DNA from: CAJBNH01 sp964447285
GTDB taxonomy: Bacteria > Myxococcota_A > UBA9042
Assembly (NCBI GenBank): GCA_964447285.1
Contig: CAYURO010000010.1
Coordinates: forward strand, 75,433-139,432
Length of the DNA: 64,000 nucleotides
Reading direction: 5' to 3'
A model generated the notes under the pieces. That model was not told the DNA's origin. It made no database searches and saw only the letters and a program-made list of their open reading frames with translations. The position numbers and the translations under genes are program-made. Shown here piece by piece: positions 36,271-45,600 of this stretch. Within the stretch, counting starts at the first letter, position 1. Each line of letters starts with the position of its first letter.

Positions 36271-36930
36271 ATGGCCTTCTTTCCCCACCGCCCAGGCAGC
36301 ATCGAAGTCATCTGCGGGTCGATGTTCAGCGGCAAGAGCGAAGAACTCATCCGGCGGCTGCGGTTGGCTCGCATCGCGCACCAGCGGGTCGAGGTGTTCA
36401 AGCCCGCGCTGGACACGCGCTATGCCGAACTGGAGCTCGTCAGCCACTCAGACTTCCGCATCGCCGCGCGCTGTGTGCACAACGCCCACGAGATTCTGGC
36501 GCAAGTGCATGATCTCACGGCGGTCATTGGCATCGACGAGGTGCAGTTCTTCGACGAGACCATCGTCGATGTCTGTAACCGTCTGGCCAATCAGGGAAAG
36601 CGCGTCATCGTCGCGGGTCTGGACCAGGACTACCTGGGGCGGCCGTTCGAGCCGATGCCGCGCCTGATGGCCGTGGGCGAGTACGTGACGAAGCTGCTGG
36701 CGGTGTGCTCGGTGTGCGGCGATCCGGCCAACCGGTCGCAGCGCCTGTCGGGCAGCAAAGAGGTCGTCGAGCTGGGGGCCACGGACCGCTACGAGGCCCG
36801 CTGCCGGCGCCACTTCGAGCCTGAGGAAGACCGGCAGCTCGAGCTCATTCACGACCGACAGCGCGCCATGAGCGCACCTCGCCGCCCCCACGGCGACACC
36901 GAACCCGGCACCTCCGGAGGACAACCGTGA
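36271..36930 (+). CDS. tdk: Thymidine kinase
   Basis: 219 residues, with GAGGGG just upstream of the start. Type II thymidine kinase: P-loop ICGSMFSGKSEELIRRL, the FDEVQFF-type motif IGIDEVQFF, and the lasso-loop region VAGLDQDYLGRPF. Four structural-zinc ligands are visible (CSVCG and CRRH). It phosphorylates thymidine to dTMP for salvage. The C-terminal ~25 residues (APRRPHGDTEPGTSGG) are a disordered tail. The stop overlaps the start of the next kinase, giving a deoxynucleoside-salvage pair. Confidence 0.95.
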   Translation: MAFFPHRPGSIEVICGSMFSGKSEELIRRLRLARIAHQRVEVFKPALDTRYAELELVSHSDFRIAARCVHNAHEILAQVHDLTAVIGIDEVQFFDETIVDVCNRLANQGKRVIVAGLDQDYLGRPFEPMPRLMAVGEYVTKLLAVCSVCGDPANRSQRLSGSKEVVELGATDRYEARCRRHFEPEEDRQLELIHDRQRAMSAPRRPHGDTEPGTSGGQP

Positions 36931-37592
36931 CCCCGAACGCCCCCCGCCTAGACGACATGTTCATCGGTATCGCCGGCGTGATCGGCGCAGGCAAGTCGAC
37001 GCTCGCCACCGCCTTGGGACGCCACATGGGTCTCGACGTGTACTACGAGCCCGTGGACGACAACGAGTACCTGGCGGACTTCTACCGCGACACGGCCCGC
37101 TACTCGTTCGCGACGCAGATCTACCTGCTGAATCGGCGCTTCCAGCAGCACCAAGAGATCATCTGGAAGGGTCGGGGCGCGGTGCAGGACCGGACCATCT
37201 ACGAAGACGCGATCTTCGCCAAGATGCTGAGCGAGTCGGGCCTGATGGACCCGCGCGACTACCGGACGTACCTGCAACTGTTCAAGCACATGTCGAATTT
37301 CATGTGCAAGCCCAGCGCGATCATCTATCTGGACGTCAAGCCTGAGAAGAGCCTCGAGCGCATCCACGAACGCAGCCGCGGCGTCGAGTCGGGCATCACG
37401 CTGGAGTACCTGACCGCCCTGTACAACGAATACGAGAACTTCGTGCAGGACGTCTCGCGGCGGATCCCGACCATCCGCGTGTCCTGGGATCAGTACCGGG
37501 ATGTAGAGGAAATGGCCGAAGTCATTCGCAGCGAGTACATGAACGCCACGTTCCTGCGCGAGGTCACCGCCTGGGACAACGCGTCGCGCTGA
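36927..37592 (+). CDS. Deoxynucleoside kinase (dCK/dGK family)
   Basis: 221 residues. Start GTG 36927 overlaps the tdk stop by four bases (GTGA). P-loop GVIGAGKST at about 16-24, the substrate pocket YYEPVDDNEYLADFY, the DRS-like catalytic motif VQDRTIYEDAIFAK, and a LID region RSRGVESGI are visible. The family phosphorylates deoxyadenosine, deoxycytidine or deoxyguanosine. Glu in YEPV would be the catalytic base of this family. Paired with tdk it allows salvage of several deoxynucleosides, as would be useful to an organism that consumes DNA from prey. Confidence 0.93.
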   Translation: MTPNAPRLDDMFIGIAGVIGAGKSTLATALGRHMGLDVYYEPVDDNEYLADFYRDTARYSFATQIYLLNRRFQQHQEIIWKGRGAVQDRTIYEDAIFAKMLSESGLMDPRDYRTYLQLFKHMSNFMCKPSAIIYLDVKPEKSLERIHERSRGVESGITLEYLTALYNEYENFVQDVSRRIPTIRVSWDQYRDVEEMAEVIRSEYMNATFLREVTAWDNASR

Positions 37593-37702
37593 CCGAAGCG
37601 CTGCTAAATCGATAACTTGTCGGCGGCCCCTCGCCACCGTGCGCGGTACGGGCGACAGTGTTGCTTGCGAAACGTGTCGATGCCCAAACAGGAGCCCGGA
37701 CG

Positions 37703-38770
37703 ATGGCCGTGGTGCGCGATGAGGACATTCACAACGCCTGCGTCCTGATCGTCGACGATCAGGCGTACAACATCACGCTGTTGCGGATGATCCTGCGAGA
37801 CAGCGGGTACACGAACATTCTGGCGACGACCGACTCCCGCGAAGCCCTGCCGATGTACGTCAAGCACCAGCCCGATCTGGTGCTTCTCGACCTGCAGATG
37901 CCGCACATCGACGGCTTCGGCGTGATGCAGCAGGTGCGCGAGCTCGAGCTGGGCTCGTTCGCGCCGATTCTGGTGCTGACGGCGGAGCTTGACCCTGAAG
38001 TCCGCTACAAGGCGTTGCAGTCCGGGGCGCGCGACTTCCTGAACAAGCCCTTCGACCGGATCGAGACGGTGGTGCGCATCCGTAACCTCATCGAGGTGCA
38101 GCTGCTCCACAAGCACATCCTGCGCCAGAACGAGTTTCTGGAGTCCAAGGTCCGGGATCGCACGCAAGAACTGCGCGACACGCAGATGGAGATCATCCAC
38201 CGTCTGGGTCACGCCGCCGAGTACAAGGACAACGAGACCGGCAACCACATCATCCGAATGGGCTTGCTTTGCGGGGTGTTGGGTGAGGCCGTCGGCATGG
38301 CCCCCCAAGCCTGCGACATGCTGCGCCACGCCAGTCCCATGCACGATGTAGGCAAGATCGGCATTCCGGACCGTGTGCTGCTGAAGCCCGGCAAGCTAGA
38401 CCCCGACGAGTGGGAGGTTATGAAGACCCACGCGGCGATCGGTGCCGACTTGCTGTCCGGCTCCAAATCGCCACTGGTCCAGATGGCCGCGACCATCGCC
38501 CTGACGCATCATGAGCGCTGGGACGGCACCGGGTATCCGTACAGGTTGCACGGCGAGGGGATCCCGCTGGTCGGCCGCATCGCCGCCGTGTGCGACGTGT
38601 TCGACGCCTTGACGTCCGAGCGGCCCTACAAGCGCGCTTGGCCGGTCGAGGAATCCCTGGAGGAGATCCGCCGCGGCGCCGGAACCCACTTCGACCCTGC
38701 TCTGGTCACCCTGTTCGACGCCAACATCGCGGAGATCCTGACGATCCGCGCACAGTACAACGAGGACTGA
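37703..38770 (+). CDS. Response regulator with HD-GYP c-di-GMP phosphodiesterase domain
   Basis: 355 residues from ATG 37703, with GGAG eight bases upstream. REC domain with phospho-acceptor Asp in LVLLDLQMPHIDGF and the Thr/Lys site VLTAELD...NKPF. A short coiled coil follows, then HD-GYP with the catalytic pair in HDVGKIGIPD, and HHERWDGTGYP (the GYP motif). Such proteins degrade c-di-GMP to GMP or pGpG when activated by a sensor kinase. The cognate kinase is not adjacent. It is ten bases ahead of the adenosine-deaminase-like gene, but functional linkage is unclear. Confidence 0.95.
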   Translation: MAVVRDEDIHNACVLIVDDQAYNITLLRMILRDSGYTNILATTDSREALPMYVKHQPDLVLLDLQMPHIDGFGVMQQVRELELGSFAPILVLTAELDPEVRYKALQSGARDFLNKPFDRIETVVRIRNLIEVQLLHKHILRQNEFLESKVRDRTQELRDTQMEIIHRLGHAAEYKDNETGNHIIRMGLLCGVLGEAVGMAPQACDMLRHASPMHDVGKIGIPDRVLLKPGKLDPDEWEVMKTHAAIGADLLSGSKSPLVQMAATIALTHHERWDGTGYPYRLHGEGIPLVGRIAAVCDVFDALTSERPYKRAWPVEESLEEIRRGAGTHFDPALVTLFDANIAEILTIRAQYNED

Positions 38771-38779
38771 ACCCTTCGC

Positions 38780-39808
38780 ATGGCCACAATCCTGGACACT
38801 TTGCCCAAGGTCGACCTGCACTGCCATCTGGACGGCGCCCTGCCCGTCGAGGGGTTGGCCCATCTGGCGACGCTTCGCGGCCTGCCGGAGGGAAGCGATG
38901 CAGACGCACTGGCAAGCCGCATTCACTGCACCGACACTGCCACACTCGAGACGGCGCGCGCGTGGGTGCGTGACCTGCTGACCAACGCCGAGGACCTGAC
39001 CACCGCCGGTCTGCTGCTGGGGCGACGACTGATCGATGAGGCGGTGCTGCACGCAGAAATCGTTGTTGATCCAACCGCCTACGGACACACGGGGCTACAC
39101 GGTTGGGAAGTGCTGGCCGCCGTGGGAACCGGACTCGCGGAAGCCACTCAGGAGCGCGAAGAGGCCTTCCTCTCTTGGGGTTTGCTGGTGGAGCTGCGAA
39201 GAGACGTCGAGCCCGACGCCATTGCCGCGGTGCTGCGCGACGTGCGGGTCGAGGCCGTACCGGGCGTGGCGGGCGTGGTCGTGACCGGCGACAAGGGCCC
39301 GTTCCCCACCGAAGCATGGGAATTTGCGAAGGAAGCTGGCCTGGGTCGGGTCGTGGTGGCCTCCGGACGCGTGGCGGTGGCAGAGGCGCTGCAGCTTGGC
39401 GCACAGCGAATCGTCGGTGCGGTGGCCGCGGCGCAGGACCCGGAGCTTGTCCTGCCCCTGCGAGCCCACCGCTTGCCGATCGTTGCGTGTCCGACCGCAC
39501 AAGTGTTGACGGGGAGCGCCAAGTCGCTGGCCGCACACCCCATGCGCAAGATGAGGGATGCCGGGCTGTTCGTGGTGATCGCAACCGGGTGGCCCACGCT
39601 GTGCGACACGTCGTTGCCCCGCGAGCTGGAGGCGCTGGCCAAGCACCAGGGCTGGCGGCTCGACGACGCCCGCAACGCCACCACCCGCGCCATCGAGGCA
39701 GGGTTCATGGACGCCAAGCTGCGCTTTCACCTTGCCCGCACCGTCGAGATCTGGCGGCATCGACCGATGGCAGGTCCGGCAGCCAAGGGCGACAACTGGT
39801 CCCTGTGA
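38780..39808 (+). CDS. Adenosine-deaminase-like protein lacking catalytic residues
   Basis: 342 residues, full-length for the ADA/AMP-deaminase superfamily. The N-terminal metal motif is intact: LPKVDLHCHLDGAL (His14, His16). The other conserved sites are replaced. HAGE (zinc His and catalytic Glu) is ASGR at 194-197. RIGHG is RIVGA at 210-214. The TDDP motif (zinc Asp plus catalytic Asp) is TGWP at 269-272. The flanking secondary structure and landmarks (LAAHPMRKMRDAGL, IVACPTAQVLT) still align with bacterial ADA. So it cannot be a standard zinc deaminase. It may bind a nucleoside or act on another substrate. It follows two deoxynucleoside kinases and an HD-GYP gene on the same strand. Confidence 0.85.
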   Translation: MATILDTLPKVDLHCHLDGALPVEGLAHLATLRGLPEGSDADALASRIHCTDTATLETARAWVRDLLTNAEDLTTAGLLLGRRLIDEAVLHAEIVVDPTAYGHTGLHGWEVLAAVGTGLAEATQEREEAFLSWGLLVELRRDVEPDAIAAVLRDVRVEAVPGVAGVVVTGDKGPFPTEAWEFAKEAGLGRVVVASGRVAVAEALQLGAQRIVGAVAAAQDPELVLPLRAHRLPIVACPTAQVLTGSAKSLAAHPMRKMRDAGLFVVIATGWPTLCDTSLPRELEALAKHQGWRLDDARNATTRAIEAGFMDAKLRFHLARTVEIWRHRPMAGPAAKGDNWSL

Positions 39809-39851
39809 CGGGGACAAGCGCCGACCGCGGCACACGACCGCAAGAGGACCG

Positions 39852-40295
39852 ATGACCGACATCACGCCCATCAACCCTCCCAATCCTCCCCGCTTTCAGA
39901 TTGGTCAGTCCGCTGAGATGACCAAGAGTTGGACGGCGGACGACGTGAACTTGTTTGCGCAAGTGACAGGGGACACCAACCCGGTGCACTTGGACGAGGC
40001 CTTTGCGGCCCAATCCCGCTTCGGACGACGCATCGCCCACGGGATGCTGTCTGCGGGGCTCATCTCTGCCGTGTTGGGCACGAAGCTGCCCGGACCGGGC
40101 GCGATCTATGTCTCGCAGACGCTGAAGTTTCTGGCCCCCGTGTTCCTGGGCGACACCGTCACGGCGCGTGTGCAGGTCGCGGCGGTGCGCGAGGACAAGC
40201 CAATCGTCACGTTTGACACCTCGTGTCGCAATCAGGACGGCACGGTCGTTGTCGAGGGGCAGGCCGTCCTGTTCGTCCCACCGGCCAAGCCGTAG
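39852..40295 (+). CDS. MaoC-like (R)-specific enoyl-CoA hydratase
   Basis: 147 residues from ATG 39852, with AGAGG five bases upstream. Hotdog fold with the hydratase-2 motif: catalytic Asp and His in VTGDTNPVHLDE (D-x4-H) followed by RIAHGML. Proteins such as PhaJ hydrate crotonyl-CoA-type substrates to (R)-3-hydroxyacyl-CoA for polyhydroxyalkanoate or fatty acid metabolism. No PHA synthase gene is in the window. The spacing (43 bases after the ADA-like gene) allows co-transcription, but no common pathway is evident. Confidence 0.9.
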   Translation: MTDITPINPPNPPRFQIGQSAEMTKSWTADDVNLFAQVTGDTNPVHLDEAFAAQSRFGRRIAHGMLSAGLISAVLGTKLPGPGAIYVSQTLKFLAPVFLGDTVTARVQVAAVREDKPIVTFDTSCRNQDGTVVVEGQAVLFVPPAKP

Positions 40296-40439
40296 CGGTC
40301 CGACTTGCGCGAGCCCCCGGCCAGGAAGGCCACTGCGCTCCCACGGCTGCGAAAATCTTGCCACCACGCCGACCGCCCCCAAGATGAAGGGGTGCCTGCC
40401 CCCCATTCGGGACAGGTTTGTCCGCCGCCCGGGGGTCCC

Positions 40440-41123
40440 ATGCTCGAAATTCCCATCGTCGAGTCCGCGTACGAAGCGCTGCCGGTGTTTCCGCTGCCGA
40501 ACTTCGTGATCTTCCCGAACACGATGACGCGCCTGCACATCTTCGAGCCGCGCTTTCGCCTGATGGCGACCGAAGCACTGGCGACGCACCGGCTGATGGT
40601 GCTGGTCGGCCTCAAGCCCGGCTGGGAGGCGGACTACTACGGCTCGCCGCCGGTGCACGAGTACGGCTCGCTCTGCAAGATCGTCAACGACGAGCGTCTG
40701 GAGGACGGCCGGTACAACCTCTTCGTCCACTGTCTGGCGCGCGTGCAGATCTCGACCGTTCACCGCTTGGTGCCCTATCGCACTGCCAGCGTGACCGTTT
40801 GCGACGACCAGACCGCGGACCCGGACCGCATGGACGACGCGATGACGAGGCTGGTCAGCTGCGTGCGCGGGCTGATCGTCAAGCTGGGTGAAAACGGTGC
40901 GTTGCTGGGAACCGTGCTGTCGGCCACCCGCAAGCCCGCGATCCTGACCAACCGTCTGGCCGCCGCGCTGGCGACCGACCCGATGGACCGGCAGCGGCTG
41001 CTCGAGCTCACCGACCCGGTCGAGCGCGCGGAACGCCTGACGGACATCGCGGGCGACCTGCTGCTGCGGGTGGACCAGCCCGAAATCGACATGGAAGGCT
41101 TGGACTTCTCGATGGTGAATTGA
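40440..41123 (+). CDS. LonN (Lon substrate-binding) domain protein
   Basis: 227 residues from ATG 40440, with GGGGG five bases upstream. The whole protein is a Lon N-terminal-type PUA-like domain: LPVFPLPNFVIFPNT at the start, FEPRFRLMATEAL, EYGSLCKIVNDERLEDGRYNL and ARVQISTVH. No AAA+ or protease domain follows, so it is a stand-alone LonN protein. These are common and thought to recognise unfolded proteins or to serve as adaptors; no activity is established. It lies one base before the next small gene. Confidence 0.88.
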   Translation: MLEIPIVESAYEALPVFPLPNFVIFPNTMTRLHIFEPRFRLMATEALATHRLMVLVGLKPGWEADYYGSPPVHEYGSLCKIVNDERLEDGRYNLFVHCLARVQISTVHRLVPYRTASVTVCDDQTADPDRMDDAMTRLVSCVRGLIVKLGENGALLGTVLSATRKPAILTNRLAAALATDPMDRQRLLELTDPVERAERLTDIAGDLLLRVDQPEIDMEGLDFSMVN

Positions 41124-41124
41124 G

Positions 41125-41571
41125 ATGGCTTGGTCGACCCGCACTCGGCGCGCCTTGGCACTGGTCGGCCTGTTTGGCTGTCTGGCTTTGGCATGGTGGA
41201 CGTGGCAGCAGCGGCTGCGGACCGTGCCCGTGATTTGGCTGCTGACGCACGTCGAGACCAGCGAACAGGGCCGTACGCTGGGCCTGCGCCACCTGACCGA
41301 ATTCTCCTGGAACATCAGTCAGTCAGCAGACTCCCGCGAGATTGGCTGGGAGACGAGGCTGTGGTTCCAGCCCGGGCAAGCGCCAGAAGCGACGGCCCAG
41401 GTCGAGCTGCAGCTGCCCCCCGGCGTGCAGACCGTGCAAGTGACGTGTCGGTTCGCCCCGGGTCCGGGGATGCCGACCGTGCAGACGCGTGGACAGCTGC
41501 GGGTGGATGCCTCGGCCGACGACCGCGCGGTGACGGTCGACATCGACCGGTGCGGCGAGCGAATTCCCTAA
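41125..41571 (+). CDS. Small membrane-anchored protein of unknown function
   Basis: 148 residues. The ATG is one base after the stop of the LonN gene, so translational coupling is likely. A single N-terminal membrane helix (about 10-27, ALVGLFGCLALAWWTW) is followed by a soluble ~115-residue domain rich in beta-strand-like sequence (ETRLWFQPGQAPEATAQVEL). Two Cys (CRFAP and RCGER) could form a disulfide if periplasmic. I do not recognise a family. The convergent ccmE gene ends four bases away. Confidence 0.65.
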   Translation: MAWSTRTRRALALVGLFGCLALAWWTWQQRLRTVPVIWLLTHVETSEQGRTLGLRHLTEFSWNISQSADSREIGWETRLWFQPGQAPEATAQVELQLPPGVQTVQVTCRFAPGPGMPTVQTRGQLRVDASADDRAVTVDIDRCGERIP

Positions 41572-41575
41572 GACG

Positions 41576-42130
41576 TCAGCGGCCTTGTGTGGGACGGGGA
41601 GCCGCCGCCGGAGCCTCGCCCGGGTGCGACTGGACGTGCTTCTGGTACTCCGTTTCGTAGTACTTCTTCTGCTGCTCGGAAGACATTCCTTCGGCGTCGG
41701 CATAACGGCTGGGGCACTTGACCGTCAGGCTGCTCGCCTTCAACACGCCGTCCTCCAACCTGCCCTGCACGATGGCATCACGCCCTTCCTCAAACGGATC
41801 TGGCAACAGGCGCGTGTAAGCGACGGTCAGCTTGTGGCCGGCGGGGTCCTCGAGGTCAAAGCGGAAGCTCTCGCTCGCGGGCTCTCCACGCACCGAGCCC
41901 TTGGCGACGCGACCGGCGACCTTGATGTCGTGTCCCTCCGCGTCGCGACCCGCCTGAACCAGTTGTTCCAGCGAGTAGTTGTACATGCCCGCGCCGCCCG
42001 ACGTGCTGGTGCCGACGACGGCCAATCCGATCACGACGATGGCCGCGAGGATGGCGAAGGGCGCCCAGGACTTACCCTTGCGCCGCGGGACCGTCGCGAC
42101 TTCGGGACCGGTGGAAGGTGTCGTGGTCAT
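41576..42130 (-). CDS. ccmE: Cytochrome c maturation protein CcmE, CxxxY variant
   Basis: 184 residues from ATG 42130, with GGAG six bases upstream. One N-terminal membrane helix at about 24-40 is followed by an OB-fold domain (VAGRVAKGSV, FRFDLEDPAGHKLTVAYTRLLPDPFEEGRDAIVQG split by loops). The haem-binding site is KCPSRY: Cys139 in place of the usual His of HxxxY, with Tyr143 kept. This CxxxY type is known from some Deltaproteobacteria and archaea (System I*), where haem attaches covalently to Cys. The C-terminus (EMSSEQQKKYYET) is a charged tail. It is a periplasmic haem chaperone for c-type cytochromes. The rest of the ccm operon is not here. Confidence 0.88.
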   Translation of the reverse strand: MTTTPSTGPEVATVPRRKGKSWAPFAILAAIVVIGLAVVGTSTSGGAGMYNYSLEQLVQAGRDAEGHDIKVAGRVAKGSVRGEPASESFRFDLEDPAGHKLTVAYTRLLPDPFEEGRDAIVQGRLEDGVLKASSLTVKCPSRYADAEGMSSEQQKKYYETEYQKHVQSHPGEAPAAAPRPTQGR

Positions 42131-42612
42131 GGGAATCTCCGCTTCAGGGGGCCGCTCGGCCGCAGCCGATGGGACAAGCATACCGCACGTCCCCCACCAG
42201 GGCCGCCGTCATGCCGCAAAGCACGTCTGGCAGCAAGGGATTCCGCACGTGGACGTGTCGAAGCCGCGAGTCCGGTCGTGCCTTTGCGTGAAATCGGACC
42301 CGGCGACGATGCCGCAGGATCATGCCCCAAACCGGCATGGGAAGGTACGTGCGACGGGTGTCGTCGCCATCTCGACGTCGTTTCGCCGAGCACCCGCATG
42401 TCCCCAAACGGGACCCTCGCGTCAAACTCGCGAGCGTTGGGACCGAGCAAGTGTTCGGGAATGTGTGGGATTCGATAACCGATTGACAACTTCGGCGGAG
42501 ATGGCCATCGTACCACAGCGGACCGTTTCGGTCCCTTACGCTCGCTGACCGTCCGCGCCGAATCCCCCCCCACGGCAGGACGCTCCGACATCGCCATTTC
42601 AGGATAAACGCC
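42131..42612. other. 482-base divergent intergenic region between ccmE and Cys-rich lipoprotein genes
   Basis: No gene seen. It must hold promoters for ccmE (minus) and the 1232-residue lipoprotein (plus). A perfect TTGACA lies at 42483-42488, about 125 bases before the plus gene, but the -10 at 17-base spacing (catcgt, 42506-42511) matches poorly. AGGAT precedes the plus start. No repeat or RNA structure was identified. Confidence 0.45.
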
Positions 42613-45600
42613 ATGTTGTCCAGTCTCTTTCAGACGCTGCTGCGCCCGAGTGCCGGGCTGGCCCTCGTGTTGGTGGTCGCCGCCGGTTGCGGTGCTGACG
42701 CCGTGGTCGGCCCCGGGACGCAACCTTCGACGGATACGACCATTGTTGAGGACCTGACTGTTGAGGACCTGACGGCCGACGGTGTGGTCGATTTGGACGG
42801 TTTGGGAACCGACGCGACGGTGACGACGGACGTTTCGGTGACCGATGCCGAGCCGACCGACACGCAACCGATCGATGCGGCTGCCGATGCCACCGAAACC
42901 GCCGACACCGACCCAGCCGACACGTCACCCGGCGACTCCACGCAGGACGACGCCGACATCGGCACGCCAGACGCAGGATGCACGTCGGACGAGGCCTGCA
43001 CGCTCGCGGTTCTTCTGGCCCCCTGTCAGGTCGCGTACTGCGGCAACGACGGCCAATGCGCGACCAAGCCCGAGACCAACGGCACGACCTGCGACGACGG
43101 CCAACCCTGCACCTTGGACGACGTCTGCAACGCCGGCACCTGTGTAGGTCTGGACAAGATCTGCGACGACGGCAGTCCCTGCACGATGGACGCGTGCAGC
43201 ATCACGACGGGCAACTGCCTGGGCCTGCCTGTCAGCGGCCAGTGCGATGACGGCAACGCGTGCAGTACCGGCGACTTCTGTCAGGACGGCAGCTGCATCG
43301 GCAAGGCCCCCCTGCCCTGCGACGACCAAAACCCATGTACCGACGACGCGTGCGCCCCTGCGACCGGCTGCACCGCGACTGCGCGCACCGGCGAATGCAG
43401 CACCGGCGACGCCTGCTTCAGCGGCAGCACCTGCGTGGACGGCGTCTGCGCGGGCGGCACCGCAAAGGTCTGCGACGACCAGAACGCCTGCACCGGCGAC
43501 TCCTGCGATCCCAAGACGGGCGAGTGCGTGTTCGAGAAGCTCAACTTGGGAGCCTGCGACGACGGCGACGCCTGCACCGGCCCGGATGTGTGCGCTGGTG
43601 GACTGTGCGCAGGCGGCAAGATCGGATGCGACGACGGCAATCCGTGCACGGCCGACGGCTGCGACGCCAAGACCGGCTGCACCCACACAGCCGCCGCAGG
43701 CGCATGCGACGACGGCAGCGTGTGCACGACCGGCGACGCGTGTAGCGAGGGCAAGTGCACCGGGACGGCCAAGGTCTGCGACGACACCAACCCGTGCACC
43801 TCGGACACTTGCGACGCCAAGACCGGCTGCGTGGCCACCCCGAACAACGCCCCGTGCGACTTGGGGACCGTGTGCCAGACGGGACAGTGTCAGGCGGGCA
43901 AGTGCGTCAGCATCGCCGAGAAGACGTGCAACGACAGCAACCCTTGCACGACCGACACTTGCGACCCCAAGGCCGGTTGCGTCACGGCCAACGTCGCCGA
44001 AGGCACCGCTTGCGGCCAGTCTGACGCGTGCAACGCGGTGCCCACGTGCAAGGTTGGCACCTGCGCGCCGGGAGCCAAGACCGACTGCGGCGACGGCAAC
44101 CCCTGCACGACCGACGCCTGTGACCCCAAGCAAGGCTGCATGTGGACCGGCAATACGCTGCCGTGCAACGACGGCAACGCCTGTACGGCAGGGGACGCGT
44201 GCGGCGGGGGCAAGTGCAAGTCCGGCACCGTGATCGACCCCCTGACGGTGTGCGACGACCAGAATGTCTGTACGACGGAAACCTGCGACCCATCGGTCGG
44301 TTGCGTGCACACGAACACGGCAGGCGCGTGCGACGACGGGAATGCCTGCACGGTGAAGGAAGCCTGCGTGGGCGGAAAGTGCGCCGGCGGAACGATCGAG
44401 ACCTGCGACGACGGCAAGGAGTGCACGGTCGACAAGTGCGACACCAAGACCGGCGCCTGCTCGTGGTTGGGCAAGGTGGGACCGTGCGAGGACGGTAACC
44501 CTTGCACGCTGGGCGACACCTGCAAGGCCGGTGGCTGCCAGCCGGGGGCCGAAAAGCCAACCTGCGACGACAAAAACCCTTGCACGACGGACGCTTGCGA
44601 CCCCGCCTCCGGCAAGTGCGCGTTCACGAATCACACCGCAAGCTGCAACGACAATGACCTGTGCACCACCGGCGACGCGTGCGCGAACGGCAAGTGCGCG
44701 GGTAAGTTGGCCGTGACCTGCGATGACGGCAACGTGTGCACCGACGATGGATGCAACCCCCTGTCCGGCAAGTGCGAATTCTTGTCGAATACCGCCAAGT
44801 GCGAGGCCGACCCGTGCACCGGAGATGACCAGTGCCAACAGGGCAAGTGCATCGCCGGAACCAAGACCGACTGCGACGACAAGAGCCCATGCACCAACGA
44901 CTCGTGCAACCCCCTGAGCGGAAAGTGCGAACACGCAGCGGTCGCCGACAACAGCCCCTGCGACGATGCTTGGGCGTGCACCGGCAAGAGCTCGTGCCAG
45001 ATGGGTGTGTGCCAGCCGGCCAACGGCTGCTCGGTCTTCGCCGAGAGCTTTGCGTGTGCCGACAACGGCGCCGGCTGGACGCTGGAGAAGCCCGTGAGTC
45101 GGGCGGTCGTCTGGGGCGTGGACATGCTGCCGGTGATCCCCAGCCAGGCCACCTACCAGTGCAGCCTGAACTTCAATGACGGCAAGGACTACTGCGACAC
45201 GACCAACGGTGTGAACTGTCAGATGCCGACGGGCGCCGCGCAGTCGCCGACCATCGACCTGTCCGCTGCGCCGGGCATGCCGGTCGTGGTGTTCGACCAA
45301 TACCTCGACCTGGACACGTTCGAGTCCGCCAACGACAAGCCGCAGGTGACCGTCTGGGATGCCAAGACCAAGAGCCTGCTGTCCAGCCACACGCTGACCT
45401 CGACCGCGCTGGAGCAGAAGAAGTGGTCCAAGGTCACGCTGACGATACCGGCGGCTGCAGGCAAGCTGATCTTCCTGCAGTTCCAGCTCGTTCAGGGCGG
45501 CTCCAGCGGCAGCACCTACAACACCGGCGCGGGGTGGTTTGTCGACGACCTGTTCGTCTCGACCAGCACCGGCGGTGAAGTGTGCGGCGACGGCGCGGAC

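Noticed and set aside
38780..39808. Functional adenosine deaminase
   Set aside because: HAGE, RIGHG and TDDP motifs are all replaced, so normal zinc-dependent deamination is not supported.
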